A stretch of 64,000 bases of DNA from Thermaerobacter subterraneus DSM 13965 (GTDB lineage: Bacteria; Bacillota; Sulfobacillia; Thermaerobacterales; Thermaerobacteraceae). Below the pieces are notes generated by a model. That model ran no database searches. It saw nothing but the letters and a program-made list of their open reading frames with translations, and was not told where the DNA came from. The position numbers and the translations under genes are program-made. Positions 17,115 through 29,056 of the stretch are shown one piece after another (within the stretch, counting starts at the first letter, position 1; every line of letters starts with the position of its first letter). The stretch lies in assembly GCF_000183545.2 (NCBI RefSeq), contig NZ_JH976536.1, positions 1 through 64,000 of the forward strand, read 5' to 3'.

Positions 17115-19001
17115 TTGCGAGCCTACGACCTGATCCTGAAGAAGCGCGACGGCGGCACCCTGACCCGGGAGGAGATCGAGTGGTGGGTGGACGGCATCGC
17201 CCGCCGCACCATCCCCGACGAGCAGGTGGCGGCGTGGGCCATGGCCGTGTTCTTCCGCGGCATGGATGCCCGGGAGACGGCGGACCTGACCCGGGCCATG
17301 GCCTTGTCCGGCGAGACCGTCGACCTCAGCGACATCCCCGGCGTCAAGGTCGACAAGCACAGCACGGGCGGCGTAGGTGACACCACCACCCTGGTGCTGG
17401 CGCCGCTGGTGGCGGCGGCGGGCATCCCGGTGGCCAAGCTGTCGGGGCGCGGCCTGGGCCACACGGGCGGCACGCTGGACAAGCTGGAATCCTTCCCGGG
17501 CTTCCGGGTGGAACTGAGCCGGGACGAGTTCGCCCGCCAGGTTCGCGAGCTGGGCATCGCCGTGGCGGGCCAGACGGCCGACCTGGTGCCAGCGGACAAG
17601 CGGCTCTACGCCCTTCGGGACGTGACGGCAACGGTCGACAGCATCCCGCTGATCGCCGCCAGCATCATGTCCAAGAAGATCGCCGGCGGCGCTGACGCCA
17701 TCGTCCTCGACGTCAAGACAGGCTCCGGCGCCTTGATGAAATCCCTGGACGGCGCCCTGGAGCTGGCCCGGTTGATGGTCGACATCGGCCGCCACCTGGG
17801 CCGCCGCGTGGTCGCCCTGGTGACGGACATGAACCAGCCCCTGGGGCGCGCCGTGGGCAACGCCCTGGAGGTGCGGGAGGCCATCGCCACCCTGCGGGGC
17901 CAGGGGCCGGCGGAGCTGGTGGAACTCTGCCTGGCCGTGGGCGGCACCATGGCCTGGCTGGCCGGCAAGGTACCGGATCCCGAGGCGGGGCGCCGGCTCC
18001 TGGCCCGGCACCTGGAGGCGGGCGACGGCCTGGCCATGCTGCGCCGGCTGGTGGAGGCCCAGGGGGGCGACCCCCGGGCGGTCGACGACCCCGAGCGGCT
18101 GCCCCAGGCCCGTTACCGCCAGGTGTTCAACGCCCCGCGCAGCGGGTACCTGACCGCCATGGACGCCCAGGCGGTCGGGACGGCCGCCATGGTCCTGGGG
18201 GCCGGCCGCGCCCGCAAGGACGACGTCATCGACCTGGCCGCCGGCCTGGTCATGCTCAAGCGGCTGGGAGATCGGGTGGAGGCGGGCGAGCCGCTGGTGG
18301 AGCTGCACTTCAACGATCCCGCGCGGCTGGAGGCGGCCCGCCGCTGGCTGGAGCGGGCCTTCACCCTTGCGGACGAACCGGCTCCCGTGCCGCCCCTGAT
18401 CCATGCCGTGGTCGGTGCCGAGCTGGCGCCGGGGACCCCGGCGGCGCCGGAATCGACCGCGGCCGCGGGGTCCGGCGGGGTTTCCGGGGCCGGCGCGGCG
18501 GCCGGGGTGACGGGTGCCTCGCCGGCGGAGATCCGGGTGCCGGAGGTCGCCCGGCCGGCCGGGTCGTCCGCTCCGGTCGGGGCAGGGGCCGGGGCCGGCG
18601 CAACGGGTGCCGCCTCCCCACCTTCCGGCTGGGAGCCCCTGGTGCAGCTGGCCCGGGCCGCCCGGCATTCGGCCATCGCCCCCTTCTCCCGCTACCGGGT
18701 GGGGGCGGCACTGGAGGCGGCGGACGGCCGGATCTTCACCGGCGCCAACATCGAAAACGCCAGCTTCGGGCTGACCATGTGCGCGGAGCGGGTGGCCCTG
18801 TTCAAGGCGCTGTCCGAGGGGGTGCGCCAGTTCCGGCGCATCGTCATCACCGCCGACGGCCCCGAGCCCGCCTTCCCCTGCGGAGCCTGCCGGCAGCTGC
18901 TGTTCGAATACGCGCCGGGCCTGGCGGTGTGGGTCGACGGCCAGCCGGCGCCCCAGCCCATCGAGACCCTGTTGCCCCACGGCTTCCGCCTCCAGCGCTG
19001 A
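17115..19001 (+). CDS. Fused pyrimidine-nucleoside phosphorylase and cytidine deaminase
   Basis: One uninterrupted 628-residue frame carries two enzymes. Residues 1-435 are a pyrimidine/thymidine phosphorylase with the glycine-rich phosphate motif KHSTGGVGDTTTL, the SGRGLGHTGGTLDK signature and DVKTGSGALMK. Residues 436-504 are an Ala/Gly/Pro linker. Residues 505-628 are a cytidine deaminase with the zinc ligands Cys556 (in CAER, with catalytic Glu558), Cys589 and Cys592 (PCGACRQ). The product would turn cytidine or deoxycytidine into uridine or deoxyuridine and then release the base and (deoxy)ribose 1-phosphate. The TTG start follows GGGAGG eight bases upstream. No stop or frameshift separates the halves. 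Confidence 0.93.
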   Translation: MRAYDLILKKRDGGTLTREEIEWWVDGIARRTIPDEQVAAWAMAVFFRGMDARETADLTRAMALSGETVDLSDIPGVKVDKHSTGGVGDTTTLVLAPLVAAAGIPVAKLSGRGLGHTGGTLDKLESFPGFRVELSRDEFARQVRELGIAVAGQTADLVPADKRLYALRDVTATVDSIPLIAASIMSKKIAGGADAIVLDVKTGSGALMKSLDGALELARLMVDIGRHLGRRVVALVTDMNQPLGRAVGNALEVREAIATLRGQGPAELVELCLAVGGTMAWLAGKVPDPEAGRRLLARHLEAGDGLAMLRRLVEAQGGDPRAVDDPERLPQARYRQVFNAPRSGYLTAMDAQAVGTAAMVLGAGRARKDDVIDLAAGLVMLKRLGDRVEAGEPLVELHFNDPARLEAARRWLERAFTLADEPAPVPPLIHAVVGAELAPGTPAAPESTAAAGSGGVSGAGAAAGVTGASPAEIRVPEVARPAGSSAPVGAGAGAGATGAASPPSGWEPLVQLARAARHSAIAPFSRYRVGAALEAADGRIFTGANIENASFGLTMCAERVALFKALSEGVRQFRRIVITADGPEPAFPCGACRQLLFEYAPGLAVWVDGQPAPQPIETLLPHGFRLQR

Positions 19002-19192
19002 ACCGTGGCAGGGCCGGCCGGGGCGGAGGGGCCAGCACGCGCGGCGGGCGATGCCTCCCGCGTGGTGGCCGGCGGTTACCTGACCGGGCCGCAGTCCGAT
19101 GGCGGCACCCTGACGGTCCACTACATCCTGCGCGGGCGCTGAGGGAAAGGGCCGCACCGGCCGCAGTCCTGCGGCATCCCGGCGGCGGGCCT

Positions 19193-19222
19193 TTGACAGG
19201 GCCCGCCGCGGCATGCTAGCAT
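19193..19222 (+). promoter_or_regulatory. Promoter of the Rrf2 regulator operon
   Basis: A perfect TTGACA (19193-19198) is followed after 18 bases by TAGCAT (19217-19222), with TG at the extended -10 position. The start site would be near 19229, directly in front of the operator dyad. The rest of the 316-base gap (19002-19192) shows nothing I can support. Confidence 0.78.
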
Positions 19223-19231
19223 GGCCGTGAG

Positions 19232-19256
19232 AAAACCCAGTGAATCAGTGGGAATT
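19232..19256 (+). promoter_or_regulatory. 25-bp dyad, probable Rrf2-family autoregulatory operator
   Basis: The left arm 19232-19243 (AAAACCCAGTGA) and the right arm 19245-19256 (TCAGTGGGAATT) are inverted repeats around a single central A, matching at 9 of 12 positions. Length and A+T-edged, CCC/GGG-containing form match the 25-bp dyads bound by IscR/CymR-type regulators. It lies just behind the start site of the regulator's own promoter, the position expected for repression. Confidence 0.6.
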
Positions 19257-19260
19257 GGCA

Positions 19261-19287
19261 CGCCCGGCCGGTGCTTCCGGCCGGGCG
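19261..19287 (+). other. 11-bp perfect hairpin in the leader of the Rrf2 gene
   Basis: Arms 19261-19271 and 19277-19287 pair exactly around TGCTT. It lies between the operator and the start codon and has no U-run, so it may stabilise or attenuate the mRNA. Confidence 0.4.
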
Positions 19288-19317
19288 CGCACTGTGCACG
19301 ACTGCGAGGGTCAGGTC

Positions 19318-19743
19318 ATGCAACTTTCCACGCGGGGTCGCTACGGCGTGCGGGCGATGTACGAGCTGGCCCGCCGCTACGGACAGGGGCCGGTGCCCCT
19401 GCGGGAAGTGGCCGACGCCCAGCAACTGCCGGAGAACTATCTGGAGCAGCTGATGGCGCCGCTGCGCAAGGGCGGGCTGGTGCAGAGCGTGCGTGGCGCC
19501 CAGGGCGGCTACGTGCTGGCGCGGGATCCCGCCCAGATCACCGTAGCCGATATCGTCCGCCTGCTGGACGGCCCCATCGGCCCGGAGACGGACCAGGAGG
19601 CCACGGGAACCCCCTCGGTGGCGGACCCGGTCTGGGAAGAGGTCCGGCGCGCCATCACCGGGGTCCTGGAGGGCACCACCCTGGCGGATCTGTGCCGCCA
19701 GGCGGAAGAGCGCCAGCGCCGGGGCTACATGTTTTACATTTAG
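19318..19743 (+). CDS. cymR: Rrf2-family transcriptional regulator, CymR-like
   Basis: This 141-residue regulator has the Rrf2 winged helix starting MQLSTRGRYGVRAMYELARRYG, with the QLPENYLEQLMAPLRKGGLVQSVRGAQGGY recognition region split across the usual positions. The Fe-S-binding cysteine triad of IscR is absent; the only cysteine is near the C-terminus. That fits CymR, the cysteine-metabolism repressor that sits at this place in B. subtilis ahead of the yrvO desulfurase and mnmA. The ATG was chosen over an upstream in-frame GTG at 19240 because that codon falls inside the operator. Control of cysteine or sulfur genes is an inference from synteny. Confidence 0.87.
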   Translation: MQLSTRGRYGVRAMYELARRYGQGPVPLREVADAQQLPENYLEQLMAPLRKGGLVQSVRGAQGGYVLARDPAQITVADIVRLLDGPIGPETDQEATGTPSVADPVWEEVRRAITGVLEGTTLADLCRQAEERQRRGYMFYI

Positions 19744-19807
19744 TGGTTACAGCCCATTGCTGGGGGAAAACAGTGGAACCCATGGTGGGGGGAAGGAGGT
19801 GGTGACG

Positions 19808-20980
19808 GTGACCCGCCGCGTCTACATGGACCATGCCGCCACCACGCCCGTGCGGCCGGAAGTCCAGCAGCGCATGTTCGAGGTCCTGGCGGAGGCCTGG
19901 GGCAACCCGTCGAGCCTCCATTACGCCGGGCGGGCGGCCCGGGCCGTGCTGGACGAGGCGCGGGCCCAGGTGGCCAGTCTGCTCCACTGCCGGCCGCGGG
20001 AGATCATCTTCACCTCGGGCGGCACCGAGGCCGACAACCTGGCCTTGAAGGGCGTGGCCCTGGCCCACGCCGGGCGCGGGCGGCACATCGTCACCACCGC
20101 CATCGAGCACCATGCGGTGCTGCACGCCTGTGCGGCCCTGGAGCGGCAGGGCTTTGCCGTCACGTATGTTCCGGTGGATGGCCAGGGCCGGGTCGACCCT
20201 GAGCAGGTGCTGGCCGCCCTGCGACCCGACACCATCCTGGTCTCCGTCATGCTGGTCAACAACGAGGTGGGGACGATCCAGCCCGTGGCCGAGATCGCCC
20301 GGGCCGCGCGGGCGCGCGGGGTGCTGGTCCACACCGACGCCGTCCAGGCGGCGGGGGTGCTGCCGCTGGACGTGGAGGTTTTGGGGGTCGACCTGCTGAG
20401 CCTCTCGGCCCACAAGATCGGCGGGCCCAAGGGCGCCGGCGCCCTGTATGTCCGGGCCGGCACCCAGCTGCTGCCCTTGCTGGACGGCGGCGGGCAGGAG
20501 CGCCGCCTGCGGGCAGGCACCGAGAACACCGCGGCCATCGCGGGCTTCGGCCTGGCGGCGGAGCTGGCCGCCCGGGAGCGGGAGGGCAAGGCGGCGCGGC
20601 TGGCGGCGCTGCAGCGGCGCCTGGAGGAGGGCATCGTGGCCCGCATCCCCGGCGCGCGCATCCACGGCGCAGGGGCACCGCGGGCGCCCCATATCAGCAG
20701 CATCGGGCTGCCCGGGGTGACGGCCGACACGGTGCTGATCCAGCTGGATCTGGAGGGCATCGCCGCCTCCAGCGGCGCCGCCTGCAGCGCGGGCACGCCC
20801 GAGCCCTCCCACGTGCTCCAGGCCATGGGCCTGCCGGAGCGGGAAGCCTTCAGTGCCATTCGCCTTTCCCTGGGCGACGGGACCAGCGAGGAGGACGTGG
20901 ACCGGGTCCTGGAGGTCCTGCCCCGGGTGGTGGAGCGGGCGCGCCGCGCCCAGGGCCTGGGGCTGGTGGCCGGCCGCTAG
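19808..20980 (+). CDS. Cysteine desulfurase (NifS/IscS family, YrvO-like)
   Basis: The 390-residue PLP enzyme takes sulfur from cysteine as a protein persulfide. [13 protein letters not shown] opens the protein. The aldimine lysine is Lys203 in [10 protein letters not shown], and the sulfur-carrying Cys326 lies in SSGAACSAG. The short loop with direct SSGAACSAG context is the group I (IscS/NifS) form. Three in-frame GTG codons compete; 19808 is preferred because AAGGAGG lies eight bases upstream. Placement directly before mnmA, as yrvO before mnmA in B. subtilis, suggests it mainly feeds tRNA 2-thiouridine formation. Confidence 0.93.
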   Translation: MTRRVYMDHAATTPVRPEVQQRMFEVLAEAWGNPSSLHYAGRAARAVLDEARAQVASLLHCRPREIIFTSGGTEADNLALKGVALAHAGRGRHIVTTAIEHHAVLHACAALERQGFAVTYVPVDGQGRVDPEQVLAALRPDTILVSVMLVNNEVGTIQPVAEIARAARARGVLVHTDAVQAAGVLPLDVEVLGVDLLSLSAHKIGGPKGAGALYVRAGTQLLPLLDGGGQERRLRAGTENTAAIAGFGLAAELAAREREGKAARLAALQRRLEEGIVARIPGARIHGAGAPRAPHISSIGLPGVTADTVLIQLDLEGIAASSGAACSAGTPEPSHVLQAMGLPEREAFSAIRLSLGDGTSEEDVDRVLEVLPRVVERARRAQGLGLVAGR

Positions 20981-21074
20981 AGGTTTCGCGGACGGGGTGG
21001 CGGTGCGACCGGATTTGCCCGGCGCCCGCCGGCAAACGCCAGGAACGCGACGCGGAAGGGAAGGGGGTGGCGGC

Positions 21075-22289
21075 GTGAGCCAGGGAAGGAAGGGGCGCGT
21101 GCTGGCGGCCATGAGCGGCGGGGTCGACAGTTCGGTGATGGCGGCCCTGCTGCGGGACCAGGGCTACGAGGTCATCGGGGTCACCATGCAGACGTGGCCC
21201 GCCATGGAGCCCGAGGACGAGGCCCGCTACGGGGGCTGCTGCTCGCTGAGCGCCGTCGACGACGCCCGCCGGGTGGCGGAGCGGCTCGGCATCCCCTATT
21301 ACGTCATGAACATGCGGCAGGATTTCGAGGAGAAGGTGATCGACTACTTCGTCGCCGAGTACCTGCAGGGCCGCACGCCCAACCCGTGCATCGCCTGCAA
21401 CCGCTACATCAAGTTCGACGAGTTCCTGCGCCGGGCCGAGGCCCTGGGTTGCGATTACGTCGCCACCGGGCATTACGCCATCGTGGAGTACGACGAGGCG
21501 CTGGGGCGGTTCATCCTGCGCAAGTCGGCGGACCGGCGCAAGGACCAGACGTACGTGCTCTACAACTTCACCCAGGAGCAGCTGGCGCGCACCCTGTTGC
21601 CCATCGGGCGTTTCGAGAAGAGCCAGGTCCGGCAGCTGGCCGAGGCCTACGGCCTGGTGACGGCGCGCAAGCCCGAGAGCCAGGAGATCTGCTTCGTCAA
21701 GGACAACGACCACCGCCGTTTTCTGGAAGAACGGGCCGGCGACCGCATCCGGCCCGGGCCCATCTACGACACCCGGGGCCGGCGGGTGGGGACCCACCGC
21801 GGCCTGGCCTACTACACCGTGGGCCAGCGCCGGGGCCTGGGTATCCAGAGCGACCGGCCCATGTACGTGGTCCGCATCCTGCCGGAGAAGAACGCGCTGA
21901 TCGTGGGCCCGGATACGGCCACCTATGCCCGGGGCCTGCGGGCGGTGGAGGTCAACTGGGTGTCCTGGCCCGGCCTTGCGGGCGAGGCGCGGGTCACCGC
22001 CCGGGTCCGGTACAAGTCGCCCGAGGCGCCGGCGGTGGTGCGGCCCCTGGTAGGCCGCCAGGATGCGGTGGAGGTCTGGTTCGAGGAGCCCCAGCGGGCC
22101 ATCACCCCCGGGCAGGCGGTGGTCTTCTACGACGGGGACCGGGTGGCCGGCGGCGGTGTGATCGCCGAGGTGCTGGATCCCGTGGCACCCGGCGACCTGG
22201 ATGACACCGGGCCGGCCTTCGCCGCCGAGACCTGCGAGCGGCCGGACGGCGCCCAGGCCGTGGCGGCCGGGCGGGGTGCGACGGTGTAG
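21075..22289 (+). CDS. mnmA: tRNA-specific 2-thiouridylase MnmA
   Basis: The 404-residue enzyme adenylates and thiolates U34 of tRNA-Lys, -Glu and -Gln. The PP-loop SGGVDSSV near the N-terminus binds ATP. The catalytic cysteine is Cys105 in NPCIACN and the second, persulfide-accepting cysteine is Cys206 in SQEICFV. The conserved protein ends near residue 370 and is followed by about 30 disordered residues. The GTG start is preceded by GAAGGGAAGGGGG. The gene lies 94 bases after the desulfurase that would donate its sulfur. Confidence 0.95.
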   Translation: MSQGRKGRVLAAMSGGVDSSVMAALLRDQGYEVIGVTMQTWPAMEPEDEARYGGCCSLSAVDDARRVAERLGIPYYVMNMRQDFEEKVIDYFVAEYLQGRTPNPCIACNRYIKFDEFLRRAEALGCDYVATGHYAIVEYDEALGRFILRKSADRRKDQTYVLYNFTQEQLARTLLPIGRFEKSQVRQLAEAYGLVTARKPESQEICFVKDNDHRRFLEERAGDRIRPGPIYDTRGRRVGTHRGLAYYTVGQRRGLGIQSDRPMYVVRILPEKNALIVGPDTATYARGLRAVEVNWVSWPGLAGEARVTARVRYKSPEAPAVVRPLVGRQDAVEVWFEEPQRAITPGQAVVFYDGDRVAGGGVIAEVLDPVAPGDLDDTGPAFAAETCERPDGAQAVAAGRGATV

Positions 22290-22393
22290 AACCAGCCCAA
22301 GCCGAGGCCGGGGGGAAGGTCGAGCCCGAGGTCGCACCCGAGGCCGAGCCCAGGGTCGAACGGGCTTCCAGACCCCCCACCAGGCCTTGCCCG

Positions 22394-22444
22394 ATGCGGC
22401 GCCGGAGCCCCGGATCCCCCCGATCCGGGGCTCCGGCGCCGCAT
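22394..22444 (+). terminator. Perfect 23-bp palindrome after mnmA
   Basis: Arms 22394-22416 and 22422-22444 are exact complements around CCCCC. It is the longest perfect hairpin in the window. It has only C/T-mixed bases after it rather than a U-run. It would stop or process transcripts between the sulfur genes and the small-gene/permease group. Confidence 0.6.
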
Positions 22445-22497
22445 GGCCCTTCCCCTGCCCGCGCAGATTAAGGAGGAAGCCGAGGGGGGACGGCACC

Positions 22498-22689
22498 ATG
22501 CGCTGTCCGGTCTGCGCGGGCAATGCCACCGGGCGCATCGGCCAGAACGAGTGGTACTGCTGGGACTGCTGCATCGAGTTTCAGGATCTGGGGGCGGGAC
22601 GGGTCGACTGCTTCGTCCTCGATTCAGAGGGGAACCGGGTGCGGCTGGCGGCCGGGGCTCCGGCGGCGGCCGAGCCCGTGGAGGGGTGA
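22498..22689 (+). CDS. Small Cys-rich zinc-finger-like protein, unknown function
   Basis: This 63-residue acidic protein has a CPVC and a CWDCC motif separated by about 14 residues, an arrangement that should bind one zinc ion. The second half is a short beta-rich segment (VDCFVLDSEGNRVRL) and an Ala-rich tail. GAGGGGGG precedes the ATG and AAGGAGG lies a little further upstream. It starts 54 bases after the 23-bp palindrome and ends six bases before the next small gene, so the pair is almost certainly cotranscribed with the AI-2E-type permease. No family recognised. Confidence 0.65.
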   Translation: MRCPVCAGNATGRIGQNEWYCWDCCIEFQDLGAGRVDCFVLDSEGNRVRLAAGAPAAAEPVEG

Positions 22690-22694
22690 GAAGG

Positions 22695-22907
22695 ATGGGC
22701 GGCCGCTTCTGGGCGGGCGTGGTGGTGGGCAGCCTGGCGATGGCGGCCCTGGAGTGGGCGGGGGTGCGGCCGGGCCGCTGGCTGGCGCGGGCCGGGCGGT
22801 GGAACCAGCAGTGGCTGGAGGTCCAGGTACCGCGGCAGCGCCGCCGCCTGGTCCGGTGGATCAGGCCGCGGGCCCAGCGGCTGCTGGCCAGGGCCGGCGC
22901 GCGCTAG
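22695..22907 (+). CDS. Small basic membrane-anchored protein, unknown function
   Basis: The 70-residue protein has one hydrophobic N-terminal segment (residues 5-20) followed by a strongly basic tail (RQRRRLVRWIRPRAQRLLAR). It should be a single-pass membrane protein with the tail in the cytoplasm or on the membrane surface. GAGAAGG supports the ATG. It lies between the zinc-finger protein and the AI-2E-type permease; short membrane proteins of the YtxH or PRC-barrel kind often stand here, but no such domain can be seen. Confidence 0.58.
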   Translation: MGGRFWAGVVVGSLAMAALEWAGVRPGRWLARAGRWNQQWLEVQVPRQRRRLVRWIRPRAQRLLARAGAR

Positions 22908-22916
22908 GCCGGCCCG

Positions 22917-24185
22917 ATGCCGGCGGTGTCCTGGCGGAGGATCCTGGGCGGGGCTGCCCTGATCGCCGCGGGCCTGGGCCTGCTTTACCTGCTGCGGGGC
23001 ACCTGGCCGCCCTTCGTCCTGGCCCTGGTCCTGACCTACCTGCTGGCGCCGGCCGTGGATTTCCTGGAAGCCCAGGGGTTACGGCGGGCCACGGCCATCC
23101 TCCTGCTCTACCTGCTCATCACCCTGGCCGCTGCCGTGGCGCTGGTCTACCTTCTGCCCGGGTTTCTGGACGAGCTGAACCGCCTGGGGACGCAGTTGCC
23201 GGGATACGCCCGCCGGTTGCGGCTGCTGGTGGAGGGGGTGCGCCAGGATGCGGCCCGGGCCACCCTTCCGGCGACGGTGCGCCAGGCGCTGCTGCAGCAG
23301 ATCGACCGCACCGAGGGATGGGTGACGGCCCGGCTGGCCGACCTGACCGGCGGCCTGGTGGAGGGGCTCCTGGGGGCCGCCCCGCTGCTGCTGGCTCCGG
23401 TACTGGCCTTCTACCTGCTCGACGACCTGCCGCGGCTCCGCCGCTGGGCGCAGGACCGGCTGGGGCGGGGGCACCGCCGCCGGTGGCTTGAGCTGGTGCG
23501 GGCCGTCGACCAGGTGGTGGGCGGGTTCATCCGGGGCCAGCTGCTGGTGGCCGGCTTCGTGGGCCTGATGGTCACGGCCGTGGCCACCTTCTTCGGCTTG
23601 CGCTTTGCCGTGCTGCTGGGGGCGCTGGCGGCCCTGGCCGACCTGATCCCCTATTTTGGTCCCATCATCGGCGCGGTGCCGGTCCTGGCCATGGCGGCCC
23701 TGCACTCCCCGGCCACCGCCATCAAGGTGGCCGTCGCCCTGGTGCTGGTCCAGTGGGTGGAAAACAGCGTGCTGTCGCCGCGCATCCTGGGACAGCGGGT
23801 GGGGGTCCACCCCCTGGTGGTGATCAGTGCCCTGCTGGTGGGGGGTCACCACTTCGGCCTGGCGGGCCTTCTGTTCGCGGTGCCCGTGGCCGGGCTGGCC
23901 CACGTCCTGCTGGCCTTCGCCTGGCCGGACTGGGTGGGCGGGCTCGACCGGCTGGTTCGCCGGGATCCGGACCCCGGTCCCCTGCCCGCAGCACACGGCG
24001 AAGGCCCTTCCTCTGGCCCGGCCCCCAGCCACCACGGCAAACCCGGGCGGTCCGCTGGGGCCGGTCGCGGTGCGGGGCGGCTTGCCGGCCCGCCTCCTGT
24101 TGCAGGTCCGGCGACGCCGGATGCGGCCGGTTTCCGCCGCCTCCTGGGCCTCCGGCGCCGCCACCGGGAGCCCGCCCCCAAATAA
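22917..24185 (+). CDS. AI-2E family transporter (UPF0118/PerM permease)
   Basis: The 422-residue integral membrane protein has about seven hydrophobic segments in the family pattern: two at the N-terminus, a long soluble middle helical region (about 85-160), then a membrane bundle containing GALAALADLIPYFGPIIG and VENSVLSPRILGQRVGVHPL, the AI-2E/PerM signatures. The family includes autoinducer-2 exporters and Na+/H+ antiporters, so the substrate is unknown. The last 70 residues are disordered and Pro/Arg/Ala-rich. Its position between mnmA and alaS is conserved in many Firmicutes. Confidence 0.9.
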   Translation: MPAVSWRRILGGAALIAAGLGLLYLLRGTWPPFVLALVLTYLLAPAVDFLEAQGLRRATAILLLYLLITLAAAVALVYLLPGFLDELNRLGTQLPGYARRLRLLVEGVRQDAARATLPATVRQALLQQIDRTEGWVTARLADLTGGLVEGLLGAAPLLLAPVLAFYLLDDLPRLRRWAQDRLGRGHRRRWLELVRAVDQVVGGFIRGQLLVAGFVGLMVTAVATFFGLRFAVLLGALAALADLIPYFGPIIGAVPVLAMAALHSPATAIKVAVALVLVQWVENSVLSPRILGQRVGVHPLVVISALLVGGHHFGLAGLLFAVPVAGLAHVLLAFAWPDWVGGLDRLVRRDPDPGPLPAAHGEGPSSGPAPSHHGKPGRSAGAGRGAGRLAGPPPVAGPATPDAAGFRRLLGLRRRHREPAPK

Positions 24186-24200
24186 GGCTGCGGGCAGGGA

Positions 24201-24234
24201 CGGCGGCCGGGGGCCCCTGGCCCCCCGGCCGCCG
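24201..24234. terminator. 13-bp hairpin between convergent genes
   Basis: Arms 24201-24213 and 24222-24234 pair perfectly with an 8-base loop. It stands between the permease gene and the oppositely oriented thioesterase gene, so it could stop transcripts from both sides. Confidence 0.55.
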
Positions 24235-24341
24235 CGGAGGGGACGTGGCGCGACGGGTCGCCGACCGGTCCGGCCTGCCCGCAGCGCCCTCCGGCCGGGA
24301 CGGCCCGCCCGGGGCCGGCTGCCCGCCTCCCCCGGCCGCCC

Positions 24342-28092
<3,751 letters not shown>

Positions 28093-28195
28093 GGCCGGCT
28101 GCCTGCGGGCACCGTGGGCGCCGCGCCCTCCCCAGGCGCCGGGGCGCCGGCGGGGGCACAGCCGGAGGTAGAAGCCAGGAGCGGAGGCGAAAGGC

Positions 28196-28522
28196 GTGCA
28201 CCAAGGAGCGGAACCGGCCCGGCCGGTGACGGACGGCCAGCCCACCATGTACGGGGGCCTGCCCCTGGCCGCATCCGGCTCCGGCCGACCGGCCGACCCG
28301 GCGGCCATCCTGGCCGCCGTCTACGAGGCGCTGGAGGAACGCGGCTACGATCCCGTGCGGCAGCTGGCCGGTTACCTGCTCTCGGGCGACCCGGCGTACA
28401 TCACCAGCCACCGGGGTGCCCGGGCGCTGGTGTCGCGCATCGAACGGGATCAGCTGCTGGCGGAACTGGTCCGCACCTACGTGGCCGGCCTGCGGGCCCG
28501 GGCGGCCCGGCGCGAAGCCTGA
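28196..28522 (+). CDS. IreB-family regulatory protein (UPF0297, YrzL-like)
   Basis: The 108-residue protein shows the UPF0297 pattern: [59 protein letters not shown] split over two helical halves. IreB in Enterococcus is a phosphorylation target of the Ser/Thr kinase IreK and affects cephalosporin resistance; whether that holds here is unknown. Family members are about 85-90 residues, and the surplus is an N-terminal extension, so ATG 28246 is an alternative start to the GTG used, which has GGAGG upstream. Position alaS-yrzL-ruvX is conserved in Firmicutes. Confidence 0.85.
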   Translation: MHQGAEPARPVTDGQPTMYGGLPLAASGSGRPADPAAILAAVYEALEERGYDPVRQLAGYLLSGDPAYITSHRGARALVSRIERDQLLAELVRTYVAGLRARAARREA

Positions 28523-28594
28523 GGGCGGGCCACCCCGCGGCGGGAGAGACACGGCCTGGAGCCGTGGGGCTCCGAGAGCCGGCCGGCCCCGGGG

Positions 28595-28888
28595 TCAACG
28601 CAGGTGGGCGGCGGCGGCCAGCTGGTGACCGAACCAGGTCCCGAGAAGAAACCCCGCCGCCAGGCTGCCCAGGGCCACTGCCAGCCACAGGGTCTTGAGG
28701 CTGGCCACGTAGGCCAGCTCGGCTTTGAATCGCTCCCACCAGCCGGTTCCAGGGCGGGGCTCCGGGGGCATCGGGGCCCCATGCGTGCCGGCGCCCCCGT
28801 ATTCGCGCCGCCCTGGCCGGCCCGGCCGGCGCCTGCGGCGCAGCCGGGGCGGGTGGGAGCGGGGCGCGGGAACCATCGGCTGGGTCAC
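28595..28888 (-). CDS. Small single-pass membrane protein, unknown function
   Basis: This 97-residue protein is read on the minus strand. It has a Pro/Arg-rich N-terminal half and a C-terminal half with one membrane helix (TLWLAVALGSLAAGFLLGTW). The GTG start is chosen because GAGGTGAA lies five bases upstream on the minus strand; longer starts at 28918 and 28948 lack such a site. It is convergent with the ireB-like gene and divergent from the rhomboid gene. I see no family signature. The sequence looks protein-like because hydrophobic and charged residues alternate sensibly only in this frame. Confidence 0.55.
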   Translation of the reverse strand: MTQPMVPAPRSHPPRLRRRRRPGRPGRREYGGAGTHGAPMPPEPRPGTGWWERFKAELAYVASLKTLWLAVALGSLAAGFLLGTWFGHQLAAAAHLR

Positions 28889-29056
28889 GGGGTTCACCTC
28901 GCTTTGCGCGGAAAGCATCCGGCGCAAGGATCGGACGCGGGCCGGCATCGGGCGTTCCCGTCAAAGGGATTCGTACCGGTGCGGTGACAAGTGCTCTCCC
29001 GGGTCGGTTCGTTCCGCCGCCCCAGTTCCGCGCGGACCGGCAGGAAGGAGCAAGCC

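Noticed and set aside
19005-19142. Possible 45-residue peptide after the Pdp-Cdd gene (GTG start, ending in TLTVHYILRGR)
   Set aside because: No ribosome-binding site beyond the end of the upstream gene and no recognisable family; may be a relic but cannot be supported.
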